Source of the DNA: Planctomycetota bacterium
GTDB lineage: Bacteria > Planctomycetota > UBA1135 > GCA-002686595
Length of the DNA stretch: 64,000 nt
Assembly (NCBI GenBank): GCA_002862085.1
Contig: PKCK01000010.1
Coordinates: forward strand, 62,001-126,000
Direction: 5' to 3'
Shown: positions 7,792-17,196 of the stretch, piece by piece
How positions within the stretch are numbered: the stretch's first letter is position 1
Layout of the letters: the number at the start of each line of letters is the position of its first letter
Made by a program: the position numbers and the translations under genes
Notes under the pieces: model-generated
The model's database searches: none
What the model was told of the DNA's origin: nothing
The model's input: only the letters and a program-made list of their open reading frames with translations

Positions 7792-10700
7792 ATGATCCGA
7801 ACCCTCGCGCTCCCCTTCTCGTTGCTCCTGACGGCCTCCGCCGTCGCGGCCCAGAGCCCCGGCCCGCCGGTGGTCAAGATGAAGCGGCTCAGCGCGCCGG
7901 CCGCGAAGATCAGGGTGCCCTCGGTCGCGACGTCCTTCGACGACTCTGGCCCAGCCGTCGAGGGACCGGCGCTCCAGGCTCGGCCGGCCGCGAATGCGCC
8001 GGCCAAGGAGGAGGCGAAGCCCGTCGACCCGCAGTTCCTCCAGCTCTTCCAGCAGGCCCAGCTCGACCGCCGACCCTCGACGGTCCTCGCCGAGTGGTCG
8101 AAGCCTGAGCCGCTCGGGTCCGCCGACGACCCCGAACTCCAGGATCCCGAGGAGCCGGCGAAGATCGGGGACGAGCCCAAGGCGCCCAAGGCGCCGAAGG
8201 AGCCCACGATGCCGGCTGGAACGACCGAGCCGGTGGCGCCCGAGGACATCGTCACCGAGGTGTCGAGCATCGCCGACGCCCTCGCGCTCGCGGAGGCCAA
8301 GGAAGAGGCCCTCGCCGCCTACGCGGGCCAGAAGGCCGCGTGGGACGAGGCGGTCCAGGTCCACGAAGCCGCGATGGTCGAGTACCGCGCCGCGAAGAAG
8401 GCGTACGACGAGGAGTTCGCGGCCTACGCGCCGGTCAAGGCGGCCTGGGACGCCGAGAAGAAGGCCTACGACAAGGCCCTCGCGAAGTGGAAGTCGGAGA
8501 AGGCGAAGCGCAAGCAGGCCCGCGTGAAGCGCGACGTGGACCTCTTCCGGAGGGACGTGACCCTGGGCCGCTGGGACGCGGTGGGGGAGACGCTCGGCAC
8601 CCTGGGGAAGGCCATGGCGAAGACGCAGTACGCGGCCATGCTGGGCAAGATCTCGCGCTCGCCCCAGCCCGTGAACGGCAGCCTCGCGCCCTACCAGGAG
8701 CAGCCGCACTTCGAGTTCGACGACATCGTCGCGCTGATCCGCATCGCGCCCGGCGGCTTCGACACGAAGAAGGCCAAGCTGATCGCGCCGCTCGTGCGCC
8801 GGGTCTTCGCCCAGGGCCACAGCGCCGACGACTGGCTCCGTCGCCTTCGTGAGGAGATCGGGCGGCCGGAGGAGGAGCGGGTCATCTCGAAGCGCCTCGC
8901 CGCGCTGCTGCTGACGGCCCAGGGCTACAACCGCGAACTCGCCGAGTTCCTGCCCTCCATGGCGGAGGCCGTGGAAGACGACGACATCGAGGGCCTCAAC
9001 CTCCTCGCGCGCCACTTCGAGGCGCAGCACCGGGACAAGAAGGACCCCGCGATCCTCGCCAGCGCCTGGGACGTCACGCTCGCGGCCCTCGTGCCCGAGG
9101 CCGTGGACGAGAAGGACAACAAGTCGATCAAGGCGGAGTGCCTGCGCCGCGCCGTGAACCTCGCGGGCCGTGTCCGCGACGCCCAGGGCGAGGCCTGGCT
9201 GCGCGGTACCTTCACCGAGCGGCCGCGTCGCGGCATGGAGGTGATCGCGACCATCGGCGCCGAGGCGTCGACCAACATGGTCAAGAACAGTCGCAACACC
9301 GAGGCGCGCCAGGCGGACCTCGAGCTCCTCCACGGGGCGATCGTCGCGCTCCTCGAGATCGCGCCGGAGCGCGCGGAGGAGTGGCGCGAGACCCTGACCC
9401 TCGCGGCGGACATCTGGCTCCGTGAGGCGTCCCACTCCTTCGAGAAGTCCCAGCAGAACTCCATGGGAGCGCGGTCGCGTCGCGACGCCTACGGGAACAT
9501 CTACTGGTACGAGGACAGCTACAGCTACGACCGCTACGTCACCGTCCTGCCGGTGGAGCCAAGCGATCTGCTAAAGGTCCGCCCCGACGGGCTGTGGCGC
9601 GAGACCCTGCCGGCGAGCCTGCGGCCGAAGATCGATCAGACGATCGCGGAGCTCTACCTGAAGGTGAACGAGGAGGTGATGGCGTACCCGTACATCGCCG
9701 ACCTCGCCGGGCCGAACCCGAAGAAGGCCGAGGAGCTCGCCCGGACCTTCCTCAACGTCTGGCTGAAGAAGAACGACCCCAACTCCTCGCGGAACCGGGC
9801 GTCGATCTACAACTTCTCCTACGGCTTCAACCAGCGCGCGAGCGGCATCCCGCTCACCCGCAGCCGTCAGGACCGCAACCTGAAGGACCTGACTCACTGG
9901 GTCGGGAAGCTCCGGGAGATCGAGGGGCTCGAGCTCGACTCCGACCTCCTGATGCGCTGCTTCACCCAGTGCCACAGCGAGGCGGAGGTCTACCGGGTGG
10001 AGATCCTGGAGGAGGTCTTCGGCGACCTCGAGTCCCTCGAACCCGCGACGCTCGCGTCGATGGCGCAGCGCATGCGCGCGAACCTGGCGACGATCTGGCG
10101 GACGCCGGCGGCGCAGAAGGCGGCCAAGACCAACCGCAAGAAGAAGGACATCGAGGCGGAGGTCCAGCGCGGCTACGAGATCGCGCAGGCGCTCCTCGGC
10201 CGCGCGATCGTCGCTCACCCCGACGCGTGGCGGCTCCAGGTCGCTCGCGGCGCGATGCTCCACGACCTCAACAACTACCGCAACGATCTCCAGAAGGGCT
10301 CCGACTACTCGGGCAACCGCAAGGCTGCCCTCGGGGTCCTGGAGAACGCGGCGGAGGGCTACTGCGCAGGCATCGAGACGCTCCGCACGGACGAGTACAC
10401 GATCGATCCGCTCATCACCTGGTTCAACGCGTCCCTCGGCGCCTCGGACATCCAGGCGGTGACGGAGAAGACGCTCGTGGCGCGCTCGGAGATCGCGAAG
10501 ATCCAGGCGCTGCTCGAGGGCCTCCCCGGCGAGGCGGGCGAGACGCACCGCTCGATGTTCGCCAACACGCTCTTCACCCGCTTGAGCGCGGTGAACCCCG
10601 CGTGCAAGAACCGCTACCTGGACGCCGGCTTCGAGATCGTCGGGGACCACCCCCAGGCCGAGGCGGCGCGCCGTGTCTACGACTACTACGCCGACCTCGT

Positions 10701-11883
10701 CACCGAGATCGAACTCCTGGCCGAGCTCGACGGGTCCAGCAACGTCGGCACCGAGCCCTTCGGCCTGCGCGTGGACCTGCGCTACACGAAGGAGATCGGC
10801 CGCGAGGCCGGCGGCTTCGCCCGCTACCTCCAGAACCAGGGCAACGCGGTCAACTACTACTACAACTACGGCCGGCCCCAGGAGAACTACCGCGACAAGT
10901 TCGAGGAGGCCGTGCGCGCCGTCCTGTCCGAGCAGTTCGAGGTGATGAGCGTCACCTTCAATCGCGAGGACGCGGCGGCGAAGGCCGACGACGAGTTCGG
11001 CTGGCGGCGCATGTCCTACTGCTATCTGCTGCTGAAGGCGCGCCAGCCCGACGCCGACCGGATCCCGCCGCTCAAGATCGATCTCGACTTCAACGACGTC
11101 ACGGGGTACGTCGTCCTGCCCATCTCCTCGCCGGTGCTGCCGATCGACGCCGGGGGCGCTGCGGACGCGCGTCCCTTCGAGGATCTGCAGCTGACACAGA
11201 TCCTCGACGAGCGCCGCGCCGAGGAGGGGGTCCTCGCCATGGAGGTCAAGGCCCAGGGCGAGGGGCTCGTCCCTGATCTCGACGTGATCACCGAGCTCGC
11301 CCCGCGCGACTTCGAGGTCTCCAAGATGGAGGATCAGGGCGTCAGCGTCGCTCGCTTCTCGGACGACGAGGAGGGCGTGGTCAGCGAGCGCATCTGGATG
11401 GTCGAGTTCGCGCCCAGGGAGGGCATCGAGAACCCCGAGACCTTCGCCTTCGCGGCGCCGCGGGACGAGGGCGCGCAGGTGGTCTACCAGCGCTACGACG
11501 ACGCGGACCTGATGACGGCCGAGGCGGTCGTGAACCTCGAGCAGTCCTACGCCAACCCCGAGGGCTTCCAGTGGTGGTGGCTGCTGCTCCTGCCGGTCCT
11601 CGTGGCCTTCGCCTGGTTCGTCGGCCTGGCGCTGCGCGCGAACGACGAGGACGAGGTGCTCGCGGGCCCGGAGCTGCCGGAGAACCTCACCCCGGTGAAC
11701 GTGCTCGGGCTCCTCACAGAGCTGCGCGCCGGAGGCCGGATCGACGGCCCCGCGCGGGAGCGGCTCGACGCGGCCGTCCTCGAGATCGAGCAGCACTACT
11801 TCGGCGAGAGCGGCGGCCGCTCCCCCGACCTCGCGGCCATCGCGCGCGAGTGGGTGGGTTCGGTCGGCCGGAACGGAGCCTGA
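7792..11883 (+). CDS. very large signal-peptide protein with C-terminal membrane anchor, unknown function
   Basis: This 1363-residue protein has a signal peptide (1-20, ending AVAAQ) and a Pro/Ala/Lys-rich stretch to about 150. An Ala/Glu/Lys/Tyr coiled-coil-like region follows (about 165-235), then a long helical solenoid-like region with Tyr-rich patches (for example WYEDSYSYDRY near 565, and NYYYNYGRP). A beta-rich section precedes one TM at about 1261-1282, which is followed by an 80-residue cytoplasmic tail. This topology (secreted body, C-terminal TM, short tail) is that of BatD, and the gene follows a MoxR/VWA operon, but it is far longer than BatD and I see no family motif. I regard it as an uncharacterised envelope partner of that cluster. 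Confidence 0.75.
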   Translation: MIRTLALPFSLLLTASAVAAQSPGPPVVKMKRLSAPAAKIRVPSVATSFDDSGPAVEGPALQARPAANAPAKEEAKPVDPQFLQLFQQAQLDRRPSTVLAEWSKPEPLGSADDPELQDPEEPAKIGDEPKAPKAPKEPTMPAGTTEPVAPEDIVTEVSSIADALALAEAKEEALAAYAGQKAAWDEAVQVHEAAMVEYRAAKKAYDEEFAAYAPVKAAWDAEKKAYDKALAKWKSEKAKRKQARVKRDVDLFRRDVTLGRWDAVGETLGTLGKAMAKTQYAAMLGKISRSPQPVNGSLAPYQEQPHFEFDDIVALIRIAPGGFDTKKAKLIAPLVRRVFAQGHSADDWLRRLREEIGRPEEERVISKRLAALLLTAQGYNRELAEFLPSMAEAVEDDDIEGLNLLARHFEAQHRDKKDPAILASAWDVTLAALVPEAVDEKDNKSIKAECLRRAVNLAGRVRDAQGEAWLRGTFTERPRRGMEVIATIGAEASTNMVKNSRNTEARQADLELLHGAIVALLEIAPERAEEWRETLTLAADIWLREASHSFEKSQQNSMGARSRRDAYGNIYWYEDSYSYDRYVTVLPVEPSDLLKVRPDGLWRETLPASLRPKIDQTIAELYLKVNEEVMAYPYIADLAGPNPKKAEELARTFLNVWLKKNDPNSSRNRASIYNFSYGFNQRASGIPLTRSRQDRNLKDLTHWVGKLREIEGLELDSDLLMRCFTQCHSEAEVYRVEILEEVFGDLESLEPATLASMAQRMRANLATIWRTPAAQKAAKTNRKKKDIEAEVQRGYEIAQALLGRAIVAHPDAWRLQVARGAMLHDLNNYRNDLQKGSDYSGNRKAALGVLENAAEGYCAGIETLRTDEYTIDPLITWFNASLGASDIQAVTEKTLVARSEIAKIQALLEGLPGEAGETHRSMFANTLFTRLSAVNPACKNRYLDAGFEIVGDHPQAEAARRVYDYYADLVTEIELLAELDGSSNVGTEPFGLRVDLRYTKEIGREAGGFARYLQNQGNAVNYYYNYGRPQENYRDKFEEAVRAVLSEQFEVMSVTFNREDAAAKADDEFGWRRMSYCYLLLKARQPDADRIPPLKIDLDFNDVTGYVVLPISSPVLPIDAGGAADARPFEDLQLTQILDERRAEEGVLAMEVKAQGEGLVPDLDVITELAPRDFEVSKMEDQGVSVARFSDDEEGVVSERIWMVEFAPREGIENPETFAFAAPRDEGAQVVYQRYDDADLMTAEAVVNLEQSYANPEGFQWWWLLLLPVLVAFAWFVGLALRANDEDEVLAGPELPENLTPVNVLGLLTELRAGGRIDGPARERLDAAVLEIEQHYFGESGGRSPDLAAIAREWVGSVGRNGA

Positions 11884-12229
11884 CGAGGTCTTCGCGAGGC
11901 GGCGGGGGGCAGGCAGCGAGCGCGGCCTGCCCCCCGCCGCCGTTCGCGGAGCTCCGACCGCGCGCTCCCCATCCTCTGCGAGGTCTTCGTTTAGACCCTC
12001 CGCGGGCGGCGCGGTGAGCCGGGTCGGGGCTGTCGGCCCGCCGGCCGTCATCTCGGTCGCTCCGCGCGGGCGGTGCCCCTTCGTCGGGACGGCTCGACAG
12101 GGACCGTTCAGGCCCGGATGGTCTCGCTCCGGAGGCCGGACGTGGCGGGCGAGAGATCTGGACGTGGGTCCGAACCACGGCGCCTCGGCCGTGGGCGCGG
12201 GGTAGACTTCGCGCCCGCCCGCCAGGTCC
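11884..12229. other. intergenic region with strong hairpin
   Basis: The only clear element is the inverted repeat at 11898-11941. The remainder has no supportable gene. Confidence 0.5.
11898..11941 (+). terminator. perfect 17-bp stem hairpin, likely terminator
   Basis: The arms at 11898-11914 and 11925-11941 are exact inverted repeats around a 10-base loop, 14 bases after the stop of the 1363-residue gene. There is no U-tract, which is common for terminators in very GC-rich genomes. Confidence 0.65.
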
Positions 12230-13039
12230 ATGGCCTCCCAAGACGTCTCCCGCGCCAACGCCGCCGCCCAGATCGAGCTCCACAGGGCTCTGGCGCCCCG
12301 TTACGCCTATCGCTACTCCTTCCCGTTCAGCCGACGGTTCCAGCAGGAGTGGCATGCGGAGATGATCCGTCACGCCCCGCGCGACGCCCGACGTCTGCTC
12401 GACATCGGGTGCGGGACCGGCTTCTTCCTCGCCGAGCTCGAGCAGGAGCGGCCGCGGGGAGACGGGCCCGGCGAGGGGCTCGGTGCCGTGGGACTCGACA
12501 TCTCCCACGAGATGCTCCAGGTGAGCGAGCAATACGTCCCCGACGCCCGCCTCGTCACCGCCGACGCCGAGCGCATGCCCTTCCAGGGTGCGATCTTCGA
12601 CACGGTCTTCTGCAAGGGCAGCCTGCATCACATGCGGAACCATCTCGGGTTCCTGGAGTCCTGTCGGGGGGTTCTCGCGGAGGACGGTCTGCTCGTCATG
12701 AGCGAGCCCTGCAACGACAACCCGCTGATCCGCCTCGCCCGGGCGATCCTGTACCGCAAGAGCCCTCACTTCGACGTCGGAGACCAGGGCTTCACCCGTC
12801 GCGGGATCGTGGAGGTCACCGAGCAGGCGGGGATGGAGGTCCTGAAGACCAAGAAGTTCGGGGTCCTCGCCTACGTCTTCGCCGGCTTCCCCGATCACCT
12901 CGGGCTCCTGCGGTTCTTGCCCGGCTCCGACCTGATCACCCGCGCCTTCATCGGCTTCGACCGGTTCCTCTGCGCGATCCCGGGGCTCTCGCTCCTGGGC
13001 TTCCACATCGTCGTGGTCGCGCGGCCGCGGCGCGGCTGA
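12230..13039 (+). CDS. class I SAM-dependent methyltransferase
   Basis: The 269-residue protein has a Rossmann-type methyltransferase core. Motif I is LDIGCGTG (57-64), a post-I acidic residue lies in GLDIS, and DAERMPF and a GSLHHM motif II region follow, as in UbiE/Coq5-like (Methyltransf_11) enzymes. The C-terminal region is hydrophobic. The substrate cannot be read from the sequence. It precedes an asparagine-synthetase gene by 100 bases in the same direction. Confidence 0.88.
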   Translation: MASQDVSRANAAAQIELHRALAPRYAYRYSFPFSRRFQQEWHAEMIRHAPRDARRLLDIGCGTGFFLAELEQERPRGDGPGEGLGAVGLDISHEMLQVSEQYVPDARLVTADAERMPFQGAIFDTVFCKGSLHHMRNHLGFLESCRGVLAEDGLLVMSEPCNDNPLIRLARAILYRKSPHFDVGDQGFTRRGIVEVTEQAGMEVLKTKKFGVLAYVFAGFPDHLGLLRFLPGSDLITRAFIGFDRFLCAIPGLSLLGFHIVVVARPRRG

Positions 13040-13139
13040 GAGAGAGCGCCCCGGCGCCGCGTACGAGGGCGGGTCCACCGCCGGCGATCGATCTCCTTCG
13101 GCGGTCCACTCCCGGCCCGCACCCGCCGATAGCCACTGC

Positions 13140-15005
13140 ATGTGCGGACTGCTCGGTTGGATCGGCCCGCCCGGGGCCCGGGCGGAGGAGCGCAGGGCCT
13201 CCTTCGAACGCGCGCTCGCGCGTCTGGATCACCGCGGCCCCGACGGCCGCGGCGTGCGCGCCGAGGGCGCTGCGCTGCTCGGACACGCCCGCCTGGCCGT
13301 CCGGGATCCGGGAGCTCCTGGCGCGGCCCAGCCCATGGTCAGCCCCTGCGGGCGCTGGGTCCTCGTCTACAACGGCGAGCTCTACGAGGATGCGGCCCTG
13401 CGCGCGGAGCTCGGGCCGGAGGTCGAGGCCGCCACGGGTGGAGCGGGCTTCGCCACCCGGTGCGATGCCGAGACCCTGCTCTGGCTCCTCAGCCTGCGGG
13501 GCGTCGGGGCCCTCGACAGCCTCCGTGGTATGTACGCACTCGCGCTGCTCGACGCCCGGGACGGGGTCCTCTGGCTCGCGCGCGATCCTTTGGGGATCAA
13601 GCCGTTGGTCCACACGGTGACCTCCGAGGGGGCCTTCGCTTTCGCGAGCGAGCCGGCGGCCCTCCTGCAGCTCGACGGCGTCACGGCGGCGCCGGACCTG
13701 GAGATGGTCTCCGCCTACCTCGCGACGAGCCGCCGCTCTCTCTTCGGCCGCACGCTCTTCTCGGGCGTCCGCTCGGTCCGGCCCGGAGAGCTCGTGCGCG
13801 TGGAGCTCGAGGCGCCCTGGCGCGGCGGTCGGGTGGTCGCCAGCGCCGGCCGCTTCGCGGCCCAGGTCGAGGACGTCGAGGACGCGCGCGACCGCGCCCG
13901 GGCGCTCGTCGAGGAGTCGGTCCGCGCGCATCTCGTCTCGGATCGCCCGCTGTGCGGTCTGCTGTCAGGTGGGCTCGACAGCGCGATCGTCACCCAGCTC
14001 GCCGCGGCCTCCCGCGAAGCCGAGGGGCTCGCCACCTGGTGCGCCGCCGGCCACGAGGACGGCGCGGACATCGGGCCCGACCCCGCCGCGGCGCGCCTCG
14101 TCGCCGCGCGCCTCGGCACCACCCACAGCTCGGTGCCCGTGGATCGGGGCACGTTCGTGCGGCAATGGCGCGAGCACGTGGCGCATCTCGTCCAGCCCCT
14201 CTCGACCCCGAACGAGGTCGCGATCTCGGAGATCAGCCGCGCCATCCGCGCCTCGGGCGCCGTGGTCGCGCTGACGGGCGAGGGCGCGGACGAGCTCTTC
14301 GGCGGCTACGACAGCGTGCTGACGGCCTTCGATGCCCACGAGACCGCCCGTACCGCACTGGGCGGCGGACACGAGCTGTCCAGCGGGCGCTTCCACCTCG
14401 AGGCGACGTCCTGGGTCGGCCCCTCGGCCCAGGAGGACGTCCTGCGCCCCGAGTTCGCGGGCGCCTCGAGCTTCCTGATCGGCGCGATGGAGCGCGAGTT
14501 CGAGACCCAGCGGCTGGCGGCCGGGCCCCGGGCGACGCGCCTCGAGGCGCACCTCCGCCTCCAGAGGGTCAGCAACCTGACCGCGCTCCTCGAGCGCCTC
14601 GACGGGGCCACGATGCGCCACGGCGTCGAGGGCCGTACGCCCTTCGCCGACCTCCACGTCGCGGCTTTCGCGGACCGACTGCCCATGGAGCAGAAGTTCT
14701 CCCTCGACGGCCCTCCGGAGGCCCGAGGCTCGAAGCTCGTCCTCCGCCGCGCCTTCGCGGACGTGGTGCCGGCGGAGGTGCTGTCGCGACCGAAGGCGTC
14801 CTTCCCGCTGCCCTTCGACCGCTGGTCCGCCCCCGTCACGGCGCGTCTCATGTCCTCGGAGTTCCTGCGGGAGGTCATGAGCCGCGAGACCCTCGCGGAC
14901 GTCGTCAGGCGCCCCACGGAGCGCTCGCAGCTCGCCTGGCTCCTCGGCAACCTCGCCCTCTTCAGCGAGGTCGCCTTCGGAGCGCCCGCTGCGTCGGCCA
15001 CCTGA
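13140..15005 (+). CDS. asnB: asparagine synthase (glutamine-hydrolysing)
   Basis: This 621-residue protein has the two AsnB domains. The N-terminal class II glutaminase starts MCGLLGW, with Cys2 as nucleophile after Met removal, and has DHRGPDG near residue 30. The C-terminal synthetase has the pyrophosphatase loop SGGLDSA near residue 275 and GEGADELFGGY near 380. It converts aspartate, glutamine and ATP to asparagine. Family members also amidate peptides or cell-surface sugars, so the acceptor need not be free aspartate. Length fits the family. Confidence 0.92.
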   Translation: MCGLLGWIGPPGARAEERRASFERALARLDHRGPDGRGVRAEGAALLGHARLAVRDPGAPGAAQPMVSPCGRWVLVYNGELYEDAALRAELGPEVEAATGGAGFATRCDAETLLWLLSLRGVGALDSLRGMYALALLDARDGVLWLARDPLGIKPLVHTVTSEGAFAFASEPAALLQLDGVTAAPDLEMVSAYLATSRRSLFGRTLFSGVRSVRPGELVRVELEAPWRGGRVVASAGRFAAQVEDVEDARDRARALVEESVRAHLVSDRPLCGLLSGGLDSAIVTQLAAASREAEGLATWCAAGHEDGADIGPDPAAARLVAARLGTTHSSVPVDRGTFVRQWREHVAHLVQPLSTPNEVAISEISRAIRASGAVVALTGEGADELFGGYDSVLTAFDAHETARTALGGGHELSSGRFHLEATSWVGPSAQEDVLRPEFAGASSFLIGAMEREFETQRLAAGPRATRLEAHLRLQRVSNLTALLERLDGATMRHGVEGRTPFADLHVAAFADRLPMEQKFSLDGPPEARGSKLVLRRAFADVVPAEVLSRPKASFPLPFDRWSAPVTARLMSSEFLREVMSRETLADVVRRPTERSQLAWLLGNLALFSEVAFGAPAASAT

Positions 15006-15058
15006 GGAGCCGCGCGCGGGCCCTGGAGTCGCGGCCGACGGGGGGCGACACTCTCGCC

Positions 15059-15613
15059 ATGAGCAAGCGCGTCCTCGTCCCCCTCGCCGCCGGCTTCGAG
15101 GAGATGGAAGCCGTGATCATCGTCGACGTCCTGAGGCGCTCGGGCGTGGAGGTGCTGCTGGCAGGCCTCGATGGCCCGGGCCCGGTTCCGGGCTCGCGCG
15201 GCATCACCGTGAGCGCCGAGGTGGACCTCGGCGCCGTGATGGCGGAGGAGTTCGACGCGGTCGTCCTGCCCGGCGGTCTGGGAGGCACCCACGCGATGCG
15301 CGACGACGAGCGGGTCCTCGAGGTGGTACGGCGCGGCTTCGGGGCAGGACGGCTCACCGCGGCGGTCTGCGCCGCCCCGCTGGTCCTCGCCCGGGCGGGT
15401 CTCGTGTCGGGGCGCACCGTCACGAGCCATCCGAGCGTGCAGGCCGAGCTGGCGGAGGGAGGAGCCCAGGTGACGGCCCGCAGGGTGGTGCGGGACGGAG
15501 TCCTCCTGACGAGCCAGGGGCCCGGGACGGCCATGGAGTTCGCGCTGGCGGTCGCCGCCGACCTCGTCGGCGAAGAGGTCGCGGACGGGGTCCGCGCGGC
15601 CATGTGCTGCTGA
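15059..15613 (+). CDS. DJ-1/PfpI family protein (YajL-like)
   Basis: This 184-residue protein (ATG 15059) has the DJ-1/ThiJ/PfpI fold. The N-terminus is LVPLAAGFEEMEAV with the conserved Glu, the nucleophile-elbow Cys is C104 in AAVCAAP, and SQGPGTAMEFAL lies near residue 160. That arrangement matches the YajL/DJ-1 group more than the PfpI protease group. Proposed roles are glyoxalase or stress-protective activity; the exact reaction is disputed in the literature. It lies 53 bases after asnB. Confidence 0.92.
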   Translation: MSKRVLVPLAAGFEEMEAVIIVDVLRRSGVEVLLAGLDGPGPVPGSRGITVSAEVDLGAVMAEEFDAVVLPGGLGGTHAMRDDERVLEVVRRGFGAGRLTAAVCAAPLVLARAGLVSGRTVTSHPSVQAELAEGGAQVTARRVVRDGVLLTSQGPGTAMEFALAVAADLVGEEVADGVRAAMCC

Positions 15614-15706
15614 ACCCGATCGGGGGACCCTGCGTCTCCACCCCGACTCCGGGGGGCGCGGAGCCTCAGCTGGCCAGGCCAGAGGCCACTGATGGGGCGC
15701 CACGGT

Positions 15707-15712
15707 TTGACA
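15707..15712 (+). promoter_or_regulatory. possible -35 hexamer
   Basis: A consensus TTGACA lies 180 bases upstream of the gene at 15893. The best -10 at 17-base spacing (CATCTT, 15730-15735) is poor, so the promoter call is weak. Confidence 0.25.
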
Positions 15713-15892
15713 GGGAAGAGCACCTCGCCCATCTTCAGCGCCCCCAAATTCGGCGTCCGCCGATCCAGTGAACCCCTCGTCGGGCTCGGACGAGCCTTCT
15801 CGGGTGTCCTCCGCTGGACCCCCTTCCCGGCCAGTCGAACGAACTCCGCCGCGCAGCGTCACCCCCGAGCGGGACCCCTCTAGAAGCCCTCC

Positions 15893-17005
15893 ATGAAGCG
15901 CGCTCTCCTCCAGCCGTCCCTGTCCGCCCTCCTCGGCCTCGCCATCGCGGCCTCGGCCAGCGCGGACAAGATCTATCTGTCCGACGGCTCGATCATCAAC
16001 GACGCCCGGATCCTCACCGAGGGCGTGAAGACGGTCTCGTACATCCCGGACGGCAAGCGGAAGAGCGACGCCAAGGAGGTCGCCTCCGAGCTCGTGCTGT
16101 CCGTCGAGTTCACCCAGATGCCCGAGGACGTGGCAGCCGCTCAGGTGGACGCCGACGGCGAGGCCTTCGCCGCTGCCATCGCCGGCATGGAGGTCTATCT
16201 CGAGAACGTCTCCGGCAGTGGAGATCGCAAGTTCCCCTGGGCGCCCGCATTCGCGCGCTACCGACTCGTCGAGCTCTACAAGCTCGGCGGTGAGCTGCCC
16301 TCGATGGTCGCCTCGGCGGACGCGCTCGTCGCCGCGCACCCCGAGTCGCGCTACGTGCCCCTCGCGATGGTCGAGAAGATCGACGCGCTCCTCGGGATGG
16401 GCGACGTCGAGCAGGCGCGCACCGCCATCGACGCCTTGAAGGCGATGGTCAGCAGCGCCGGCCTCCCGAAGCGGTGGGAGTTCGAGGCGGACGCGCGCAA
16501 GATCCTGACCAACCCGACCTTGAAGGGAGAGGGCCTGGAGAAGGAGCTGCAGAGCATCGCCCGCGCCGCTGCTGCTTTCCCCACGGTCTCCAATTTCGCC
16601 GCCGTCGCGCGCGCCGAGTCCCTCGTGGTCCGCGGCGAGCTCACGGAGGCCGAGAAGGCCCTGCGGAAGGTGGTCGGCGACCAGGGAGCCCTCGACCGCA
16701 CCCTCGCCGCTGCCTACACCGCCCTGGGTGAGTCCCTGTTCAGGCGGGCCGAGGCGGCGGACAGCCGCGAAGAGGCGGCTGCGGCCTTCGCGGAGGCGCA
16801 GCTCGCGTTCATGCGCGTCGTCGTCAATTACCGCTTCGAATACGCCTACGTGGCCAAATCCGCCTTCTACGCGGGCCGCTGCTTCCAGGAGATCGGCGGC
16901 GAGGGCTCCGCGGCCAAGTCCCGCAAGCTGTTCGTCTACGTCCAGCGTCGCTTCAAGGAGAGCCGCTGGGCGACCGAGGCCCGGGCCTTCAATCGGCGCA
17001 ACTGA
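15893..17005 (+). CDS. secreted helical-repeat protein, unknown function
   Basis: The 370-residue product begins with a signal peptide (cleavage likely after ASASA, about residue 24). A short beta-rich region follows (KIYLSDGSIINDARI), resembling a DUF of planctomycete exported proteins. The rest is an alpha-helical repeat region whose spacing suggests degenerate TPRs. It ends with a hairpin at 17033-17070. No catalytic motif is seen. A scaffold role in the periplasm or outer envelope is inference only. Confidence 0.7.
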   Translation: MKRALLQPSLSALLGLAIAASASADKIYLSDGSIINDARILTEGVKTVSYIPDGKRKSDAKEVASELVLSVEFTQMPEDVAAAQVDADGEAFAAAIAGMEVYLENVSGSGDRKFPWAPAFARYRLVELYKLGGELPSMVASADALVAAHPESRYVPLAMVEKIDALLGMGDVEQARTAIDALKAMVSSAGLPKRWEFEADARKILTNPTLKGEGLEKELQSIARAAAAFPTVSNFAAVARAESLVVRGELTEAEKALRKVVGDQGALDRTLAAAYTALGESLFRRAEAADSREEAAAAFAEAQLAFMRVVVNYRFEYAYVAKSAFYAGRCFQEIGGEGSAAKSRKLFVYVQRRFKESRWATEARAFNRRN

Positions 17006-17032
17006 CGGAGCGGCGTAGCGATCCGCCCGGCA

Positions 17033-17070
17033 CGAGGGGCCGGCTCTCCAGGGGGAGGGCCGGCCCCTCG
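17033..17070 (+). terminator. hairpin terminator
   Basis: The 12-bp perfect arms CGAGGGGCCGGC (17033-17044) and GCCGGCCCCTCG (17059-17070) are followed by TTCGTTC, 27 bases after the upstream stop codon. Confidence 0.75.
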
Positions 17071-17196
17071 TTCGTTCACCGGATCCCGATCCCGGGAAGA
17101 CCGGGGCAGCTGTCCACATTCGTGGGGCGAGCGTGACGGGATCGGGCGCCGCCCGTCCACTCGAGGGTCAACCCGACGGTCTCCGCTCCACGCTCC

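Noticed and set aside
12014-12205. 63-codon plus-strand ORF before the methyltransferase
   Set aside because: It has no ribosome-binding site and a composition like random GC-rich DNA; it ends shortly before a well-supported start.
9571-12258. Minus-strand open frame of about 900 codons
   Set aside because: It is antisense to the 1363-residue gene and contains only Arg/Leu/Val/Glu-rich sequence without domain features.
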